Source: SIG469 sp964384255
GTDB lineage: Bacteria; Bacillota; Clostridia; Oscillospirales; Oscillospiraceae
DNA: 42,324 nucleotides
Direction of reading: 5' to 3'
NCBI GenBank assembly: GCA_964384255.1
Contig: CAYLKH010000009.1
Coordinates: 1-42,324 of the forward strand
Shown here in pieces: positions 32,111-40,736 of this stretch; the stretch's first letter is position 1, and every line of letters begins with the position of its first letter. A program made the position numbers and the translations under genes. The notes under the pieces are model-generated. The model had not been told where the DNA came from, searched no databases, and was given only the letters and a program-made list of their open reading frames with translations.

Positions 32111-33411
32111 CTCGGTTCCTCCTCCAGCGGCAGCAGAATATGGGCAGTAACGCCGTCGGTCCCGTTCTCGGTATATGACAGGCCAAAGCTTCTGCCGCAA
32201 AAGAGCTTTATCCTCTTTTGCACGTTCAGTATCCCGATGCTGTTGCCTGTAAGTCTGGGTTCCTGGCTGGCATAGGTCAGCAGCATCCGGTCGATATCCG
32301 CCTTTTTCCCCGGTTCAAAGCCACTGCCGGTATCGCTTACGCATATCTCCAAATTGCCCTGATCCGTTTTTTTCGCAGATATGGTCACTGTTCCCCGATA
32401 TCCCCTGTTTTTCAGTCCGTGAAGCAGGCTGTTTTCAACAATAGGCTGCAAAATAAAGTTTGGTACCTGAGCGCCGCCCAGATCCGGGTCAATGTCATAA
32501 TTGCAGCCAAGCTCCGGATAGCGGTAGCACATCAGTTCCATATATGCCTCCAGCAGTTCAATTTCGTCGTCCAGGGTCACCATAGATCGGTCGACCTTAA
32601 CGCTCAGGCGGAAAAAATCCACCAGCCGCATAAGCAGATCGGCAACCTTTTTGTCGTCGTTGAGCTGGGCCTGGATCCGGATGGCATCCAGCGTATTGTA
32701 AAGAAAATGAGGATTCACCTGGCTTTTCAGATAAAGCATGGACATTTTCTGCTCAACCAGTTCAGAGCGAAGGGCATCAGGATTTTCAAGTGTGAGATAA
32801 AACGACAGGGTCATAAGCGTCAGCCCCATGCCGCTGATAAGCCACGTTGGATTAATAGCCTGCAAAACGCTGACTACTATTTCAACAGCAAGGGCAAAGC
32901 TGATGGCGTACCTGCGTTTGCTGTCGATATTCTGCCAGTTTTCGATCAGCAGCACGGAACACAGCAAAAGGTAAAAGGCCACAGCCACATAGCTGACCAG
33001 GGCATACGCCCCCGAAGAATAGTTGCTGGCATCGGTTTGGGTATATTCAATTGGCAGCAACAGGCTCCCCAGCACCCCAAGGCCCAGAAAGGCCACTGCC
33101 GCCCGATCCATCCAGCCGTGGTTTTTCCCTTCCTCAGCCACAAGGGTCGAAATATACCGATAAAACAGGTATATGGTCAGCGCCATGGTCCCCACAAACA
33201 GCCGATGAAGGATATCGTTCAGCAGTCCGGGTACCAGTTCAAGGCGGTTAACTGTATACAGTGTTGCGCCGTCCAGGGTCATATGGACCAGCATGACCAC
33301 CAGCAGCAGCGAAAAGGTTTTGTGAAGCTGTGATTTTTCCTTATCCGAGAAGAAGTAAATATAGGCCACAAGAGCCAGTATCAAAAACAGAGCGATCTCC
33401 ATTCTGAGCAT
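32107..33411 (-). CDS. YesM/LytS-type sensor histidine kinase with multi-helix N-terminus
   Basis: 434 residues from MLRMEIAL, with GGGAGGATAAGG before the ATG. About seven N-terminal membrane helices (to roughly 210), such as LFLILALVAYIYFF, FVGTMALTIYLFY and ISGMGLTLMTLSFYL. The kinase core follows: LKSQVNPHFLYNTLDAIR (HisKA_5 type, phospho-acceptor His in NPHFLYN), IVENSLLHGL, CVSDTGSGF and GNSIGILNVQKRI. It senses a signal at or in the membrane and phosphorylates the AraC-type regulator encoded next (4-bp overlap). It is divergent from the GH106-like gene. The compact seven-helix sensor differs from the large external sensor of classic YesM. Confidence 0.93.
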   Translation of the reverse strand: MLRMEIALFLILALVAYIYFFSDKEKSQLHKTFSLLLVVMLVHMTLDGATLYTVNRLELVPGLLNDILHRLFVGTMALTIYLFYRYISTLVAEEGKNHGWMDRAAVAFLGLGVLGSLLLPIEYTQTDASNYSSGAYALVSYVAVAFYLLLCSVLLIENWQNIDSKRRYAISFALAVEIVVSVLQAINPTWLISGMGLTLMTLSFYLTLENPDALRSELVEQKMSMLYLKSQVNPHFLYNTLDAIRIQAQLNDDKKVADLLMRLVDFFRLSVKVDRSMVTLDDEIELLEAYMELMCYRYPELGCNYDIDPDLGGAQVPNFILQPIVENSLLHGLKNRGYRGTVTISAKKTDQGNLEICVSDTGSGFEPGKKADIDRMLLTYASQEPRLTGNSIGILNVQKRIKLFCGRSFGLSYTENGTDGVTAHILLPLEEEPR

Positions 33412-33435
33412 AGCCTTATCCTCCCTTTCTCCCCT

Positions 33436-33495
33436 ATTGTAAGCCCCCGACACCGGGGACGATAGGCAAATAACACATGAAAATGTGTCAGTTTT
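33436..33495 (-). promoter_or_regulatory. Composite promoter of the YesM/YesN-type operon
   Basis: Minus strand: AAAACTGACACA (33495-33484), 16 nt, GCCTATCG (33467-33460), 18 nt, TACAAT -10 (33441-33436). No normal -35. An extra palindrome ACACAT-GAAA-ATGTGT (33473-33488) overlaps the upstream box. Spacing is identical to the promoter at 31216-31275. Confidence 0.65.
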
Positions 33496-33598
33496 GCAGG
33501 CAGGGTGTCCGTCAGGTTGATAATAGCACATATTCCCAGCTGATGCAAACCGCTCCGCAGTATCAGTCTAAACAGCAACAACTATTCCGTCCTCAGGG

Positions 33599-33628
33599 TT
33601 GAATTCACCCCTCATTATCAATTATAAT
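33599..33628 (+). promoter_or_regulatory. Probable promoter of the GH106-like gene
   Basis: TTGAAT (33599-33604), 18-nt spacer, TATAAT (33623-33628), 29 bp before the ATG. Confidence 0.55.
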
Positions 33629-33656
33629 CAAATCAATATAACAAGGAGGAGATCAG

Positions 33657-36596
33657 ATGAATATTCTTGAACGCTTCAAATCCCCGGATGTGGATAGCCG
33701 TGGTATGTTCCGGTGTTGGTTCCCCGACGCAGGAGCAGATCTTGACCGGATCGAAAACCACGTAATGTCAGTTTATAACGCCGGCTTTGGCGGCATGGAG
33801 ATCGCCATGGTCCCCCAGTTTACAGAATTTGACCAGAAGGAGTATGGATGGGGTACTCCCCGATGGAAGGAAATGCTGCGGCGCATCCTGAAAACAGCGC
33901 TTTCCTGCCCCACTCCTCTGAAAATCGACCTGACCATAACCGCCCACTGGCCCCCCGCCCTGAATACCATCGACCCCAACCATCCCGCCGCCCAGAAAGA
34001 GCTGCGCTACACAGTGACCAAAATGACTCAGGGCGGCTCTGTTGAACTGCCGATGCCACCTGCCAGAATATGCGACGATGATGCCGGTGACGCTGCTCAC
34101 TTCATCTTTGTTGACGAATTTTTATGCGCCGTCAAGGGAACCATTGTGGGTCGAAAGGGTCAAAAATATATCCTGGGTCACGACACCCTTGAAGACATAT
34201 CCCAATACGTGACCGTACTGGAGAAGACCTCTCCCGCCGGCATTGCCGACGACGAAACTCAATTTGGCGACAAGCCCCGGCTGAACGACCTTCAACACTA
34301 TTATTCCATCGACCTGGATGCAGCCGGAATATCTCCCGCTTCCGACGGCAGCTGGGAGATCGGCGACACCCTTGTTTTTGCCTATTTCACCCGTGGGACC
34401 GGCCAGACTCTATCAGGCCGGACAATGGAAATGTTCCATCTGCATCTTCCCATGGCGGACAAGATGTATGCGACCGACTATTACTGCACCGAAGGTACCG
34501 ACGCCATAATTGATTTTTGGGAACGTAACATACTGGATGATGACGAGATCCGCTCTCTGCTCGGGCAGATCGACGGCGCAATATTCGAAGATTCCATCGA
34601 GCTTTCCTGCGCCACCATTCCCTGGACCAACCGCTTTGCCGAAAACTTCAAATCTCTTCGCGGATATGACATCCTTCCCTTCCTGCCAATACTGCAAAGC
34701 CTGAAGGGCAGTCCATGGCAATTCTTGACCGACAGGCGGGTTGAAAAGCTGCTGGTAGACGATTATTATTCCACTCTGAACGACCTTTACCTTCGGGATC
34801 ACGTTAAGCGCCTTACCGACTGGACCCATACCTTTGGCTATAAGTATCGGGCTCAGTCCTATGGCGGCGATGTCAATACCGCTGCCGCCTCCTGCGTTTT
34901 GGACATAGCCGAGGGCGAAAGCCTGGGTTTTGGCGAAATGCGGGAATATTTCCGCAACCTGTCTGGCGGTGTCCACATGACCGGCAGAAAGTTTCTTTCC
35001 GACGAGGTCCTTGCCGATTTAATGTCCGGGTACTGCCTTGATTGGAAAAGTGCTGTTGGAACGCTCAACTCCAATTGGAGTGCAGGCGTTAACCGTATGG
35101 TCATTCACGGCATGAGCTATGAAACAGAGATCTCCGGCAAATACAACCAATGGCCCGGCTGGCACGCATTTATGAACGCATTTGCCGACCCCTGGGGCGA
35201 CCGTCAGCCATACTGGCCTCACATCAGGCAGCTGTCTGACTACATTGCCAGGACTCAGGCCGTGCTTCAAGGCGGCGTTCCCAGAATAGACATTGCCGTC
35301 TTCAAGGCGCAGCGCGCCTATGGATGGGGCTATACCCAGCTGCTGGATCATGGTTACAGCTATGACGTAATATCCTCTCCCCACCTGTTTTTGGACGAAG
35401 CCGTGGTCGAAAAACATCTGTTGTGTCCCTCCGGCCCCAGCTACAGGGCAATTCTGGTAGTAGACCAGCAAATGATCCCGCTCCGGTCTGCCCAAAGGCT
35501 GCTGGAGCTGGCCCAGGACGGCCTGACGGTACTGTTCGTGGGGTGTGTACCCGCCATAGCCACCGGAGCTTTTAGTGACAACAGCGATATTTCATCCATC
35601 CTCGACCAGGCAATGCGTCTTGACCATGTAGACCTGATGCCTGACATGGAGCAGGCGATTCGTTGGCTGAGAGCGCGCAATATATTACCCAGAGCACTCT
35701 ATAACTGCCCTCAGCTGGAAACCACCTGCCGCCAGGACGACTCAGGCACATACTACTATTTTTACAACGGCGGCAACGCTGTTGAGACAAATGTCGCCCT
35801 GTTCGGTCCCGGTGTCCCGGCTCTCATAGATCCATGGACCGGCAATATCACCCCGGTAGAACACTATAAGCTGCCCGACGGAGTTACCGTCGATATCAGT
35901 CTTGCCCACAGAGGCAGCGTTATTATTGCTCTGCTTCCGGAGCTGCCCGCCCCGGTCACCCGCTCCATGGGCAGCCAGATCATCCCCGACCTGCTGGACA
36001 CCACCATAATCTCCTGGGGGCCTGATCCGTCGGCTGATATACCCACACAGTCAAAGAAAACCGTTTTGGAGCTTGGACTTCAAAGGCCCTGTCCATGGGA
36101 CGAGCTTACGGTTTCAGCCCAGCAGCTGGAAATGCTGGGAGTCGACTCTATGGCCCATGTATCCGGCCAGGGAATATACAAAGCTCAATTCACTCTGCCG
36201 GACTGTGACGGCGCTGTCCTTACCGTAGAGACTGGCCGCTGTATGGTGGTATCCGGAAAGCTTAACGGCAGGGATATCCCTGCGCTGGATCAGCGAAGCG
36301 GGACCGTTGACCTTGGCAAACTGGCAACGTCCGGGATAAACACGCTGGAGCTTGAGATCGCAACGACCCTTATAAACCGTCTTCGCATTGAACATCCCCT
36401 GTTTGATGGAACAGGCGGCTTGCCCGGCCCCGGCGCTCCCGAGGGAGCCGATGCCGGAGCCACCGCTCCCGAATTGTTGGAAATCGAAAACGACTATGAG
36501 CTGCCCGGAGCGCCGATGGATATGCCAAAGCCCGGCTCCGGAGAGCATCATTATGGCATTTTCAGCGTTGTTATTACCCCATATACGACCATATAG
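33657..36596 (+). CDS. GH106-like glycoside hydrolase (alpha-L-rhamnosidase-related)
   Basis: 979 residues with no signal peptide, so probably cytoplasmic. The N-terminus shows the opening I associate with GH106-like enzymes: SRGMFRCWFPDAGADLDRIE (residues 15-34), then VYNAGFGGMEIAMVPQ, followed by a TIM-barrel-like region (ITAHWPPALNTIDP, YRAQSYGGDVNTAA, GYCLDWKSAVGTLNSNWSAG). The C-terminal third is beta-rich with a carbohydrate-binding-like segment (GIYKAQFTLPDCDGAVLTVE). It would hydrolyse a rhamnosyl or related glycosidic bond on an imported oligosaccharide or glycoside. AAGGAGGAG precedes the ATG. It is divergent from a YesM/YesN system, which commonly controls sugar use. No importer is adjacent. 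Family fairly sure, substrate not. Confidence 0.75.
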   Translation: MNILERFKSPDVDSRGMFRCWFPDAGADLDRIENHVMSVYNAGFGGMEIAMVPQFTEFDQKEYGWGTPRWKEMLRRILKTALSCPTPLKIDLTITAHWPPALNTIDPNHPAAQKELRYTVTKMTQGGSVELPMPPARICDDDAGDAAHFIFVDEFLCAVKGTIVGRKGQKYILGHDTLEDISQYVTVLEKTSPAGIADDETQFGDKPRLNDLQHYYSIDLDAAGISPASDGSWEIGDTLVFAYFTRGTGQTLSGRTMEMFHLHLPMADKMYATDYYCTEGTDAIIDFWERNILDDDEIRSLLGQIDGAIFEDSIELSCATIPWTNRFAENFKSLRGYDILPFLPILQSLKGSPWQFLTDRRVEKLLVDDYYSTLNDLYLRDHVKRLTDWTHTFGYKYRAQSYGGDVNTAAASCVLDIAEGESLGFGEMREYFRNLSGGVHMTGRKFLSDEVLADLMSGYCLDWKSAVGTLNSNWSAGVNRMVIHGMSYETEISGKYNQWPGWHAFMNAFADPWGDRQPYWPHIRQLSDYIARTQAVLQGGVPRIDIAVFKAQRAYGWGYTQLLDHGYSYDVISSPHLFLDEAVVEKHLLCPSGPSYRAILVVDQQMIPLRSAQRLLELAQDGLTVLFVGCVPAIATGAFSDNSDISSILDQAMRLDHVDLMPDMEQAIRWLRARNILPRALYNCPQLETTCRQDDSGTYYYFYNGGNAVETNVALFGPGVPALIDPWTGNITPVEHYKLPDGVTVDISLAHRGSVIIALLPELPAPVTRSMGSQIIPDLLDTTIISWGPDPSADIPTQSKKTVLELGLQRPCPWDELTVSAQQLEMLGVDSMAHVSGQGIYKAQFTLPDCDGAVLTVETGRCMVVSGKLNGRDIPALDQRSGTVDLGKLATSGINTLELEIATTLINRLRIEHPLFDGTGGLPGPGAPEGADAGATAPELLEIENDYELPGAPMDMPKPGSGEHHYGIFSVVITPYTTI

Positions 36597-36611
36597 CCTT
36601 TGTACACAAGC

Positions 36612-36649
36612 AAAAGGGAGGAAGCCTGATCGGTGCTTCCTCCCTTATT
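36612..36649. terminator. Convergent terminator (GH106-like gene / flavodoxin-like gene)
   Basis: AAGGGAGGAAGC (36614-36625) pairs perfectly with GCTTCCTCCCTT (36635-36646) and has AAAA and TTATT flanks. Confidence 0.85.
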
Positions 36650-36689
36650 CATCTCTGGTTGCCGATGGTCAAATCAGGGGCCATTCAGC

Positions 36690-37406
36690 TTATTCAGCCA
36701 GCCAGCAGCCGACTTCTCTGAGAATCGCCATATTTTCTTCGGTCTTGCCGCCGCCATCAAGGGGATGACATCCGGGAACGGTGACCAGCTTATAATCGGT
36801 GACCCCAGCGCCCTTGAACTGAACGGCCATAGTCTCGGCCCGGTTCAGGTCATGCTCTGCACGCATGGAGTTGGAGGTGGTGATAATGAGCATTTTCTTT
36901 CTGGGCTGCTGATCGGGAGTTACTCCGATAAGCTCGGGGCTGTAAACTATGGCGGTTTTCATTTCCATGCTGAATACGGCAGGCGCTGTGGAAGCTGCCT
37001 GGACCTTTCCGTCCATAGGTGTTCTGTGGCCGGGAGCGCCATCCTTGGGGGGAGGGCCGGAGGGCTTCTGACGATTTCTGGCAGGTTTGGTCAGGCTGTA
37101 GCAGCGGTCGAACAGGGTCTTTGCCTGACCGGCCAGCTGGGTCATGTAGATAGGTGCGCAGAAAATGATGGCATCCGCAGCGTGAAATTTCTTCAAAAGC
37201 TCGGTAACATCGTCACGCTGGACGCATCCGTCGGCATCTTCCTTTTTGCACAGGCAGCAGCCGGTGCAATAGTTCATTTTCAGGTCCCTCAGATATACGA
37301 TCTCCACCTCCGCGCCCTTGGAGCGGGCGCCTTCAGCGGCGGCCATAACAGCGCTGTCGCCGTTGCCGTTTTTTCTGGGGCTGGTTGATACTGCAATGAT
37401 CTTCAT
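36690..37406 (-). CDS. Flavodoxin-fold NAD(P)H-dependent FMN reductase-like protein
   Basis: 238 residues with a flavodoxin-like fold. The FMN phosphate loop is STSPRKNGNGDS (7-18), and IIFCAPIYMTQLAGQAKTL in part contains the second flavin loop. A cysteine cluster, YCTGCCLC then Cys after 7 residues (about 45-60), resembles iron-sulfur flavoproteins and the Firmicute FMN reductases. It may reduce quinones, nitro or azo compounds, or pass electrons in the cytoplasm. An insertion after KPARNRQK (about 110-130) is rich in Pro and Gly. TATGGTAAAATG upstream gives an extended -10. It is a single gene converging on the GH106-like gene. Confidence 0.85.
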   Translation of the reverse strand: MKIIAVSTSPRKNGNGDSAVMAAAEGARSKGAEVEIVYLRDLKMNYCTGCCLCKKEDADGCVQRDDVTELLKKFHAADAIIFCAPIYMTQLAGQAKTLFDRCYSLTKPARNRQKPSGPPPKDGAPGHRTPMDGKVQAASTAPAVFSMEMKTAIVYSPELIGVTPDQQPRKKMLIITTSNSMRAEHDLNRAETMAVQFKGAGVTDYKLVTVPGCHPLDGGGKTEENMAILREVGCWLAE

Positions 37407-37471
37407 ATTGTTTCCTTCTCCTTGATTTTTTGAACAGTATTCATTTTACCATAAACAGATTTAATTTCAAG

Positions 37472-38110
37472 TCAAAATATTGCAAATTGCGACCATGGGA
37501 AGCTATGGGGCGGGTTTGAAGAAAATTCCATTATCTCGCCGGTTTTTGGATGGGTAAAGCGCAGTCTGGCAGACCACAGAGCAATGTCGTCGCATCCGTC
37601 GTCAATGCCATATTTTTTATCCCCTGCCAGGGGCAGCCCCCGGGAGGAAAACTGCACTCTTATCTGATGGGTGCGGCCTGTTATCAGCCCCACCTCTACC
37701 AGACTGTATCCGCCGTCGGTTTCCAAAACCCGATAATTCAAAACAGCCTCTCTGGTGTCCTTCCCCGGCAGTCCGGCCACATATGTCATCCGTTTTTCCC
37801 GGTCCCGGGCCAGCAGATCGGTAAATGTTCCCTCAGTACTCTCCGGGCAGCCATGGACAACCGCCAGATATCCCTTATCAAAGCTGCCATCAGCTATCTG
37901 CGCCGAAAGCTCCCGGGCCGCTCTGGCAGTTCTGGCCAGCACCATAACTCCTCCCACCACCCGGTCAAGGCGGTGGACCGTGCGAAAATTGTCCCTTAGC
38001 AGCTGGGCGCGCAAAAGCTCCGGCAGTCCGCCGGGTTCATCGGTGGACAGTATCCGGGGCGGTTTGACGCAAACCACGATTTTTTCGTCCTGATATAAAA
38101 TGTCTATCAT
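37472..38110 (-). CDS. RluA-family pseudouridine synthase
   Basis: 212 residues from MIDILYQD. The catalytic motif is HRLDRVVGG (46-54) with the essential Asp49. The family usually has HRLDRxTSG, so the last positions differ (VVGG). A later GRTHQIRVQFSSRGLPLAGD (in part) is the RNA-binding and active-site segment, and GYLAVVHG is typical. It isomerises uridine to pseudouridine in rRNA or tRNA. Lacking an S4 domain, it belongs to the shorter group. Its ATG overlaps the stop of the upstream flavoprotein gene (ATGA), so the two are translationally coupled. The target site is unknown. Confidence 0.92.
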   Translation of the reverse strand: MIDILYQDEKIVVCVKPPRILSTDEPGGLPELLRAQLLRDNFRTVHRLDRVVGGVMVLARTARAARELSAQIADGSFDKGYLAVVHGCPESTEGTFTDLLARDREKRMTYVAGLPGKDTREAVLNYRVLETDGGYSLVEVGLITGRTHQIRVQFSSRGLPLAGDKKYGIDDGCDDIALWSARLRFTHPKTGEIMEFSSNPPHSFPWSQFAIF

Positions 38111-39309
38111 AGAGTCATACCCGCCACATATCCACTGGCCCATGCCCATTGGAGATTAAATCCACCGCAATCTCCGTCAACGTCCAAAACCTCACCGGCT
38201 GCATAAATGCCCGGCACCAGCAGGCTTTCCAGCGTGTCGGGGTCAAATTGATCTGTCCTGGCGCCTCCCGCTGTTACCTGGGCGCTGTCAAAGCTCAGGG
38301 TATCGATGACCGGCAGGGAAAAGTCTTTGACTGCGGCCCCTATGGCGGCAATATCCCCCGGCGAAAGCTGTGCGACCGGGCGGTTCAGGTCAAATCCGGC
38401 ATATCGAAGCACCATTCGACCCAGCCGGTTGTGAAGCATACCTGTCAGCAGATTCTCGACAGTCAGTTCCGGCATGGTCCTGATGCGTTCCTCTATCATG
38501 GCGGACACATCCTGAACATCAAGGTTCCGCAGCAGGTCAAAATGGATAGAAAGCCCGCCTTTATTCACCGATGCTGCACGGGAGATCTCAAAAACCGCCG
38601 GGCCACTGGCTCCATATTCGGTAAACTGGACCTCTCCGGCGCTTTCGGCCAGCAACGAATCCCCCCGATACAGTCTGACATAAGCATCAGCCCTGACCCC
38701 CTTGAGGGATCTGACAAAAGTGTCGTCGGTCTTTAGCTGGACCAGGGACGGATAGAGCTTTGTTATGCCGTGGCCAAGGCTTTTCAAAAGCTCATATCCC
38801 AGCTTGACTCCCCCCAGCTTTGTTCCGGCCATGCCGCCGCAGCAGATAATGACCTTATGGGCCTCATACCGACCGATGTCGGATACGACCTCAAATCCAC
38901 TGTCTACCGGATATATTGCCGTGACCTGGCAGCCGGTAACAACCTTCACCCCGGCCGCATCCATTGCAAAGCGCATAACATCCACCACGCTGCCCGCCTG
39001 GTCGGACAGCGGGTATACTCTGCCGCTGTCTTCTGTCGTGGTTATCAGCCCCATGGACGAAAACAGCTCAAGAGTTTTGCTCTGATCAAATTTGGAAAGC
39101 ACGCTCTGGACGAGGGCAGGCTGCTGACCATGATATCGGCTGATATCGATATTTGCGTTTGTCAGATTGCAGCGGCCGTTACCTGTTGCCAGCAGCTTAC
39201 GGCCCACCCTGTTTTGCCGTTCAAGCAAAACGACCTGATTCCCCTGTTTTGCGGCAGAAAGGGCCGCCGCCATCCCGGATGCTCCTCCGCCAATAATAAG
39301 CACTGTCAT
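38107..39309 (-). CDS. YhiN/HI0933-family FAD flavoprotein
   Basis: 400 residues from MTVLIIGG, with GGAGAGG 8 nt upstream. Dinucleotide motif IIGGGASGMAAAL (5-17), then LLERQNRVGRKLLATGNGRCNLTN (in part), the hallmark of the YhiN/HI0933 family. The C-terminus has FDSAQVTAGGARTDQFDP and GIYAAGEVLDVDGDCGGFNLQWAWASG (in part), closing the FAD site. Members are often annotated as aminoacetone oxidase-like, but the physiological reaction is not settled. The promoter TTTACA, 18 nt, TATAAT (39354-39383) faces left. It is coupled to the RluA gene by a 4-bp overlap. Confidence 0.92.
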   Translation of the reverse strand: MTVLIIGGGASGMAAALSAAKQGNQVVLLERQNRVGRKLLATGNGRCNLTNANIDISRYHGQQPALVQSVLSKFDQSKTLELFSSMGLITTTEDSGRVYPLSDQAGSVVDVMRFAMDAAGVKVVTGCQVTAIYPVDSGFEVVSDIGRYEAHKVIICCGGMAGTKLGGVKLGYELLKSLGHGITKLYPSLVQLKTDDTFVRSLKGVRADAYVRLYRGDSLLAESAGEVQFTEYGASGPAVFEISRAASVNKGGLSIHFDLLRNLDVQDVSAMIEERIRTMPELTVENLLTGMLHNRLGRMVLRYAGFDLNRPVAQLSPGDIAAIGAAVKDFSLPVIDTLSFDSAQVTAGGARTDQFDPDTLESLLVPGIYAAGEVLDVDGDCGGFNLQWAWASGYVAGMTL

Positions 39310-39431
39310 ATTGTTAACCTCTCCTGATGCGATCAAAGCATTTATTTAGATAAATTATATCTTGCTTTTTGGCCCGTTGTAAAGGATAATTATAGTATAT
39401 TGAAATCAACACGTCAATTGGAGTGTAAGCC

Positions 39432-40160
39432 ATGAGAAACTATCAGGAAGAATTTGACAAAAGAGTCGCGTTCATTAAAGCCAAGCTTGAGCAAAGCCAT
39501 GCTCAGGGTATCATCTTTGGCAACAGCGGTGGGAAGGACAGCGCTCTGGTAGGCATTTTGTGCAAGGCCGCCTGCGACAATACCGTCGGGATCATCATGC
39601 CCTGCAACTCTGCCCGTAACTTTGGCATCGACAAAACCGACGGCGAGGAGCTGGCTGACCAGTTCGGTATCGAGACTCGCCTCATCGATCTGACCGCCCA
39701 GCGGGCTTTGGCGCTGGAAAATCTGGAAACCATAACTTCTCCCAACCAGACCTGTATGACCAATCTCGCTCCCCGTCTGCGTATGATGACCCTTTATGCC
39801 GTAGCCGCCAGTGAAAACCGTCTCGTTGCAGGCACCGGCAACCGCAGCGAATACTATATGGGATATTTCACCAAATGGGGCGACGGAGCCTATGACCTCA
39901 ATCCCATCTCCGACCTGACCGCCACCGAGGTTTTTGAATTCCTCCGCTGGCTGAACGCTCCCGAGAGCATAATCACCAAAGCCCCCTCTGCCGGCCTTTT
40001 TGAAGGGCAGACCGACGAAGACGACATGGGTGTCACCTACGCCGCCATTGACAGATATATCCTCACCGGCCAGGCCACCGAGGAAGACAGGGCCATCATC
40101 GATCGATACCACTCACACAGCGAGCATAAGCGCAGCTTCAACGCCCGCTACGAAGGCTGA
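39432..40160 (+). CDS. nadE: NAD+ synthase (ammonia-dependent type)
   Basis: 242 residues, without the glutaminase domain of longer NadE enzymes. The PP-loop is NSGGKDSALVG (31-41), the second ATP contact GTGNRSEYYMGYFTKWGDGA in part (about 136-155), and later LNPISDLTATEVFEFLRWL in part and QTDEDDMGVTYAAIDRYI in part complete the fold. It amidates nicotinate adenine dinucleotide to NAD+ with ATP and ammonia in the cytoplasm. GGAG lies 8 nt before the ATG. A promoter TTGGCC, 16 nt, TATAGT (39369-39396) is plausible. Monocistronic; tRNA-fMet follows. Confidence 0.95.
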   Translation: MRNYQEEFDKRVAFIKAKLEQSHAQGIIFGNSGGKDSALVGILCKAACDNTVGIIMPCNSARNFGIDKTDGEELADQFGIETRLIDLTAQRALALENLETITSPNQTCMTNLAPRLRMMTLYAVAASENRLVAGTGNRSEYYMGYFTKWGDGAYDLNPISDLTATEVFEFLRWLNAPESIITKAPSAGLFEGQTDEDDMGVTYAAIDRYILTGQATEEDRAIIDRYHSHSEHKRSFNARYEG

Positions 40161-40200
40161 TGCCCCTCAAATACTGTCGATAACTGGCGAACAATAATTG

Positions 40201-40229
40201 TTGACAAAGCGTTGGAAATGTGATAATAT
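40201..40229 (+). promoter_or_regulatory. tRNA-fMet promoter
   Basis: TTGACA (40201-40206), 17-nt spacer, TAATAT (40224-40229), 26 bp before the mature tRNA 5' end. Confidence 0.8.
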
Positions 40230-40255
40230 ATGAATACGCTTCAGGGCGTTCATAT

Positions 40256-40333
<78 letters not shown>

Positions 40334-40363
40334 TGATGTGTGACCAAAATGGATACACATGCC

Positions 40364-40400
40364 TGAAACCCCTGAGAAATCAGGGGTTTCAACCGTTTTT
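40364..40400 (+). terminator. tRNA-fMet terminator
   Basis: TGAAACCCCTGA (40364-40375), GAAA loop, TCAGGGGTTTCA (40380-40391), then ACCGTTTTT. Confidence 0.9.
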
Positions 40401-40570
40401 ACCGCGATTTTTTCAATGCGCGTTTTATAGATACACAAGACTGATTTCAACCGTTAGAAAGGATTTGAACCAAATCCTCTGCCATTTTTGCTCTCTTGAA
40501 CGGCTTTTTCTATGGGTTTGATCAGTCGTTTTTCTTTCTCCTAAAGGATTTTTTCAAAAATATTTTCAAG

Positions 40571-40599
40571 TGGTTGGTATCACATTATGATACCAACCA
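40571..40599. repeat. 29-bp palindrome, copy 1
   Basis: TGGTTGGTATCA (40571-40582), 5-nt centre CATTA, TGATACCAACCA (40588-40599). With 3-nt and 4-nt flanks (AAG before, AAAT after) it repeats at 42221-42249, differing only in the centre. The motif GGTATC recurs in the neighbouring terminator stem. Confidence 0.75.
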
Positions 40600-40610
40600 A
40601 AATTTATCTT

Positions 40611-40643
40611 GGCCGGTATCCAATTTCGGATACCGGCCTTTTT
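40611..40643 (+). terminator. Intrinsic terminator in accessory DNA
   Basis: GGCCGGTATCC (40611-40621) pairs perfectly with GGATACCGGCC (40628-40638), then TTTTT. No gene precedes it on this strand other than the already terminated tRNA. Confidence 0.7.
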
Positions 40644-40736
40644 AATTTTCGTCAGAAGGAAAAGAAATTTGACAGAGCGAAGAAATACTACAGGAAGCTC
40701 ACCGGTGCGGACATTGTGGTGGCACGATAGCCCTGC

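Larger units (their letters stand above)
40334..40736. other. Non-coding stretch between tRNA-fMet and the toxin-antitoxin-like pair
   Basis: It contains two terminators (40364-40400, 40611-40643), an 11-nt direct repeat TTTCAACCGTT (40387-40397 and 40445-40455), a short hairpin AGGATTTG/CAAATCCT near 40460-40478, a 29-bp palindrome (40571-40599), and an open tail (40644-40733) reading NFRQKEKKFDRAKKYYRKL then TGADIVVAR with a stop but no start. That tail looks like the C-terminal remnant of a decayed gene. I do not recognise the family. Confidence 0.5.
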
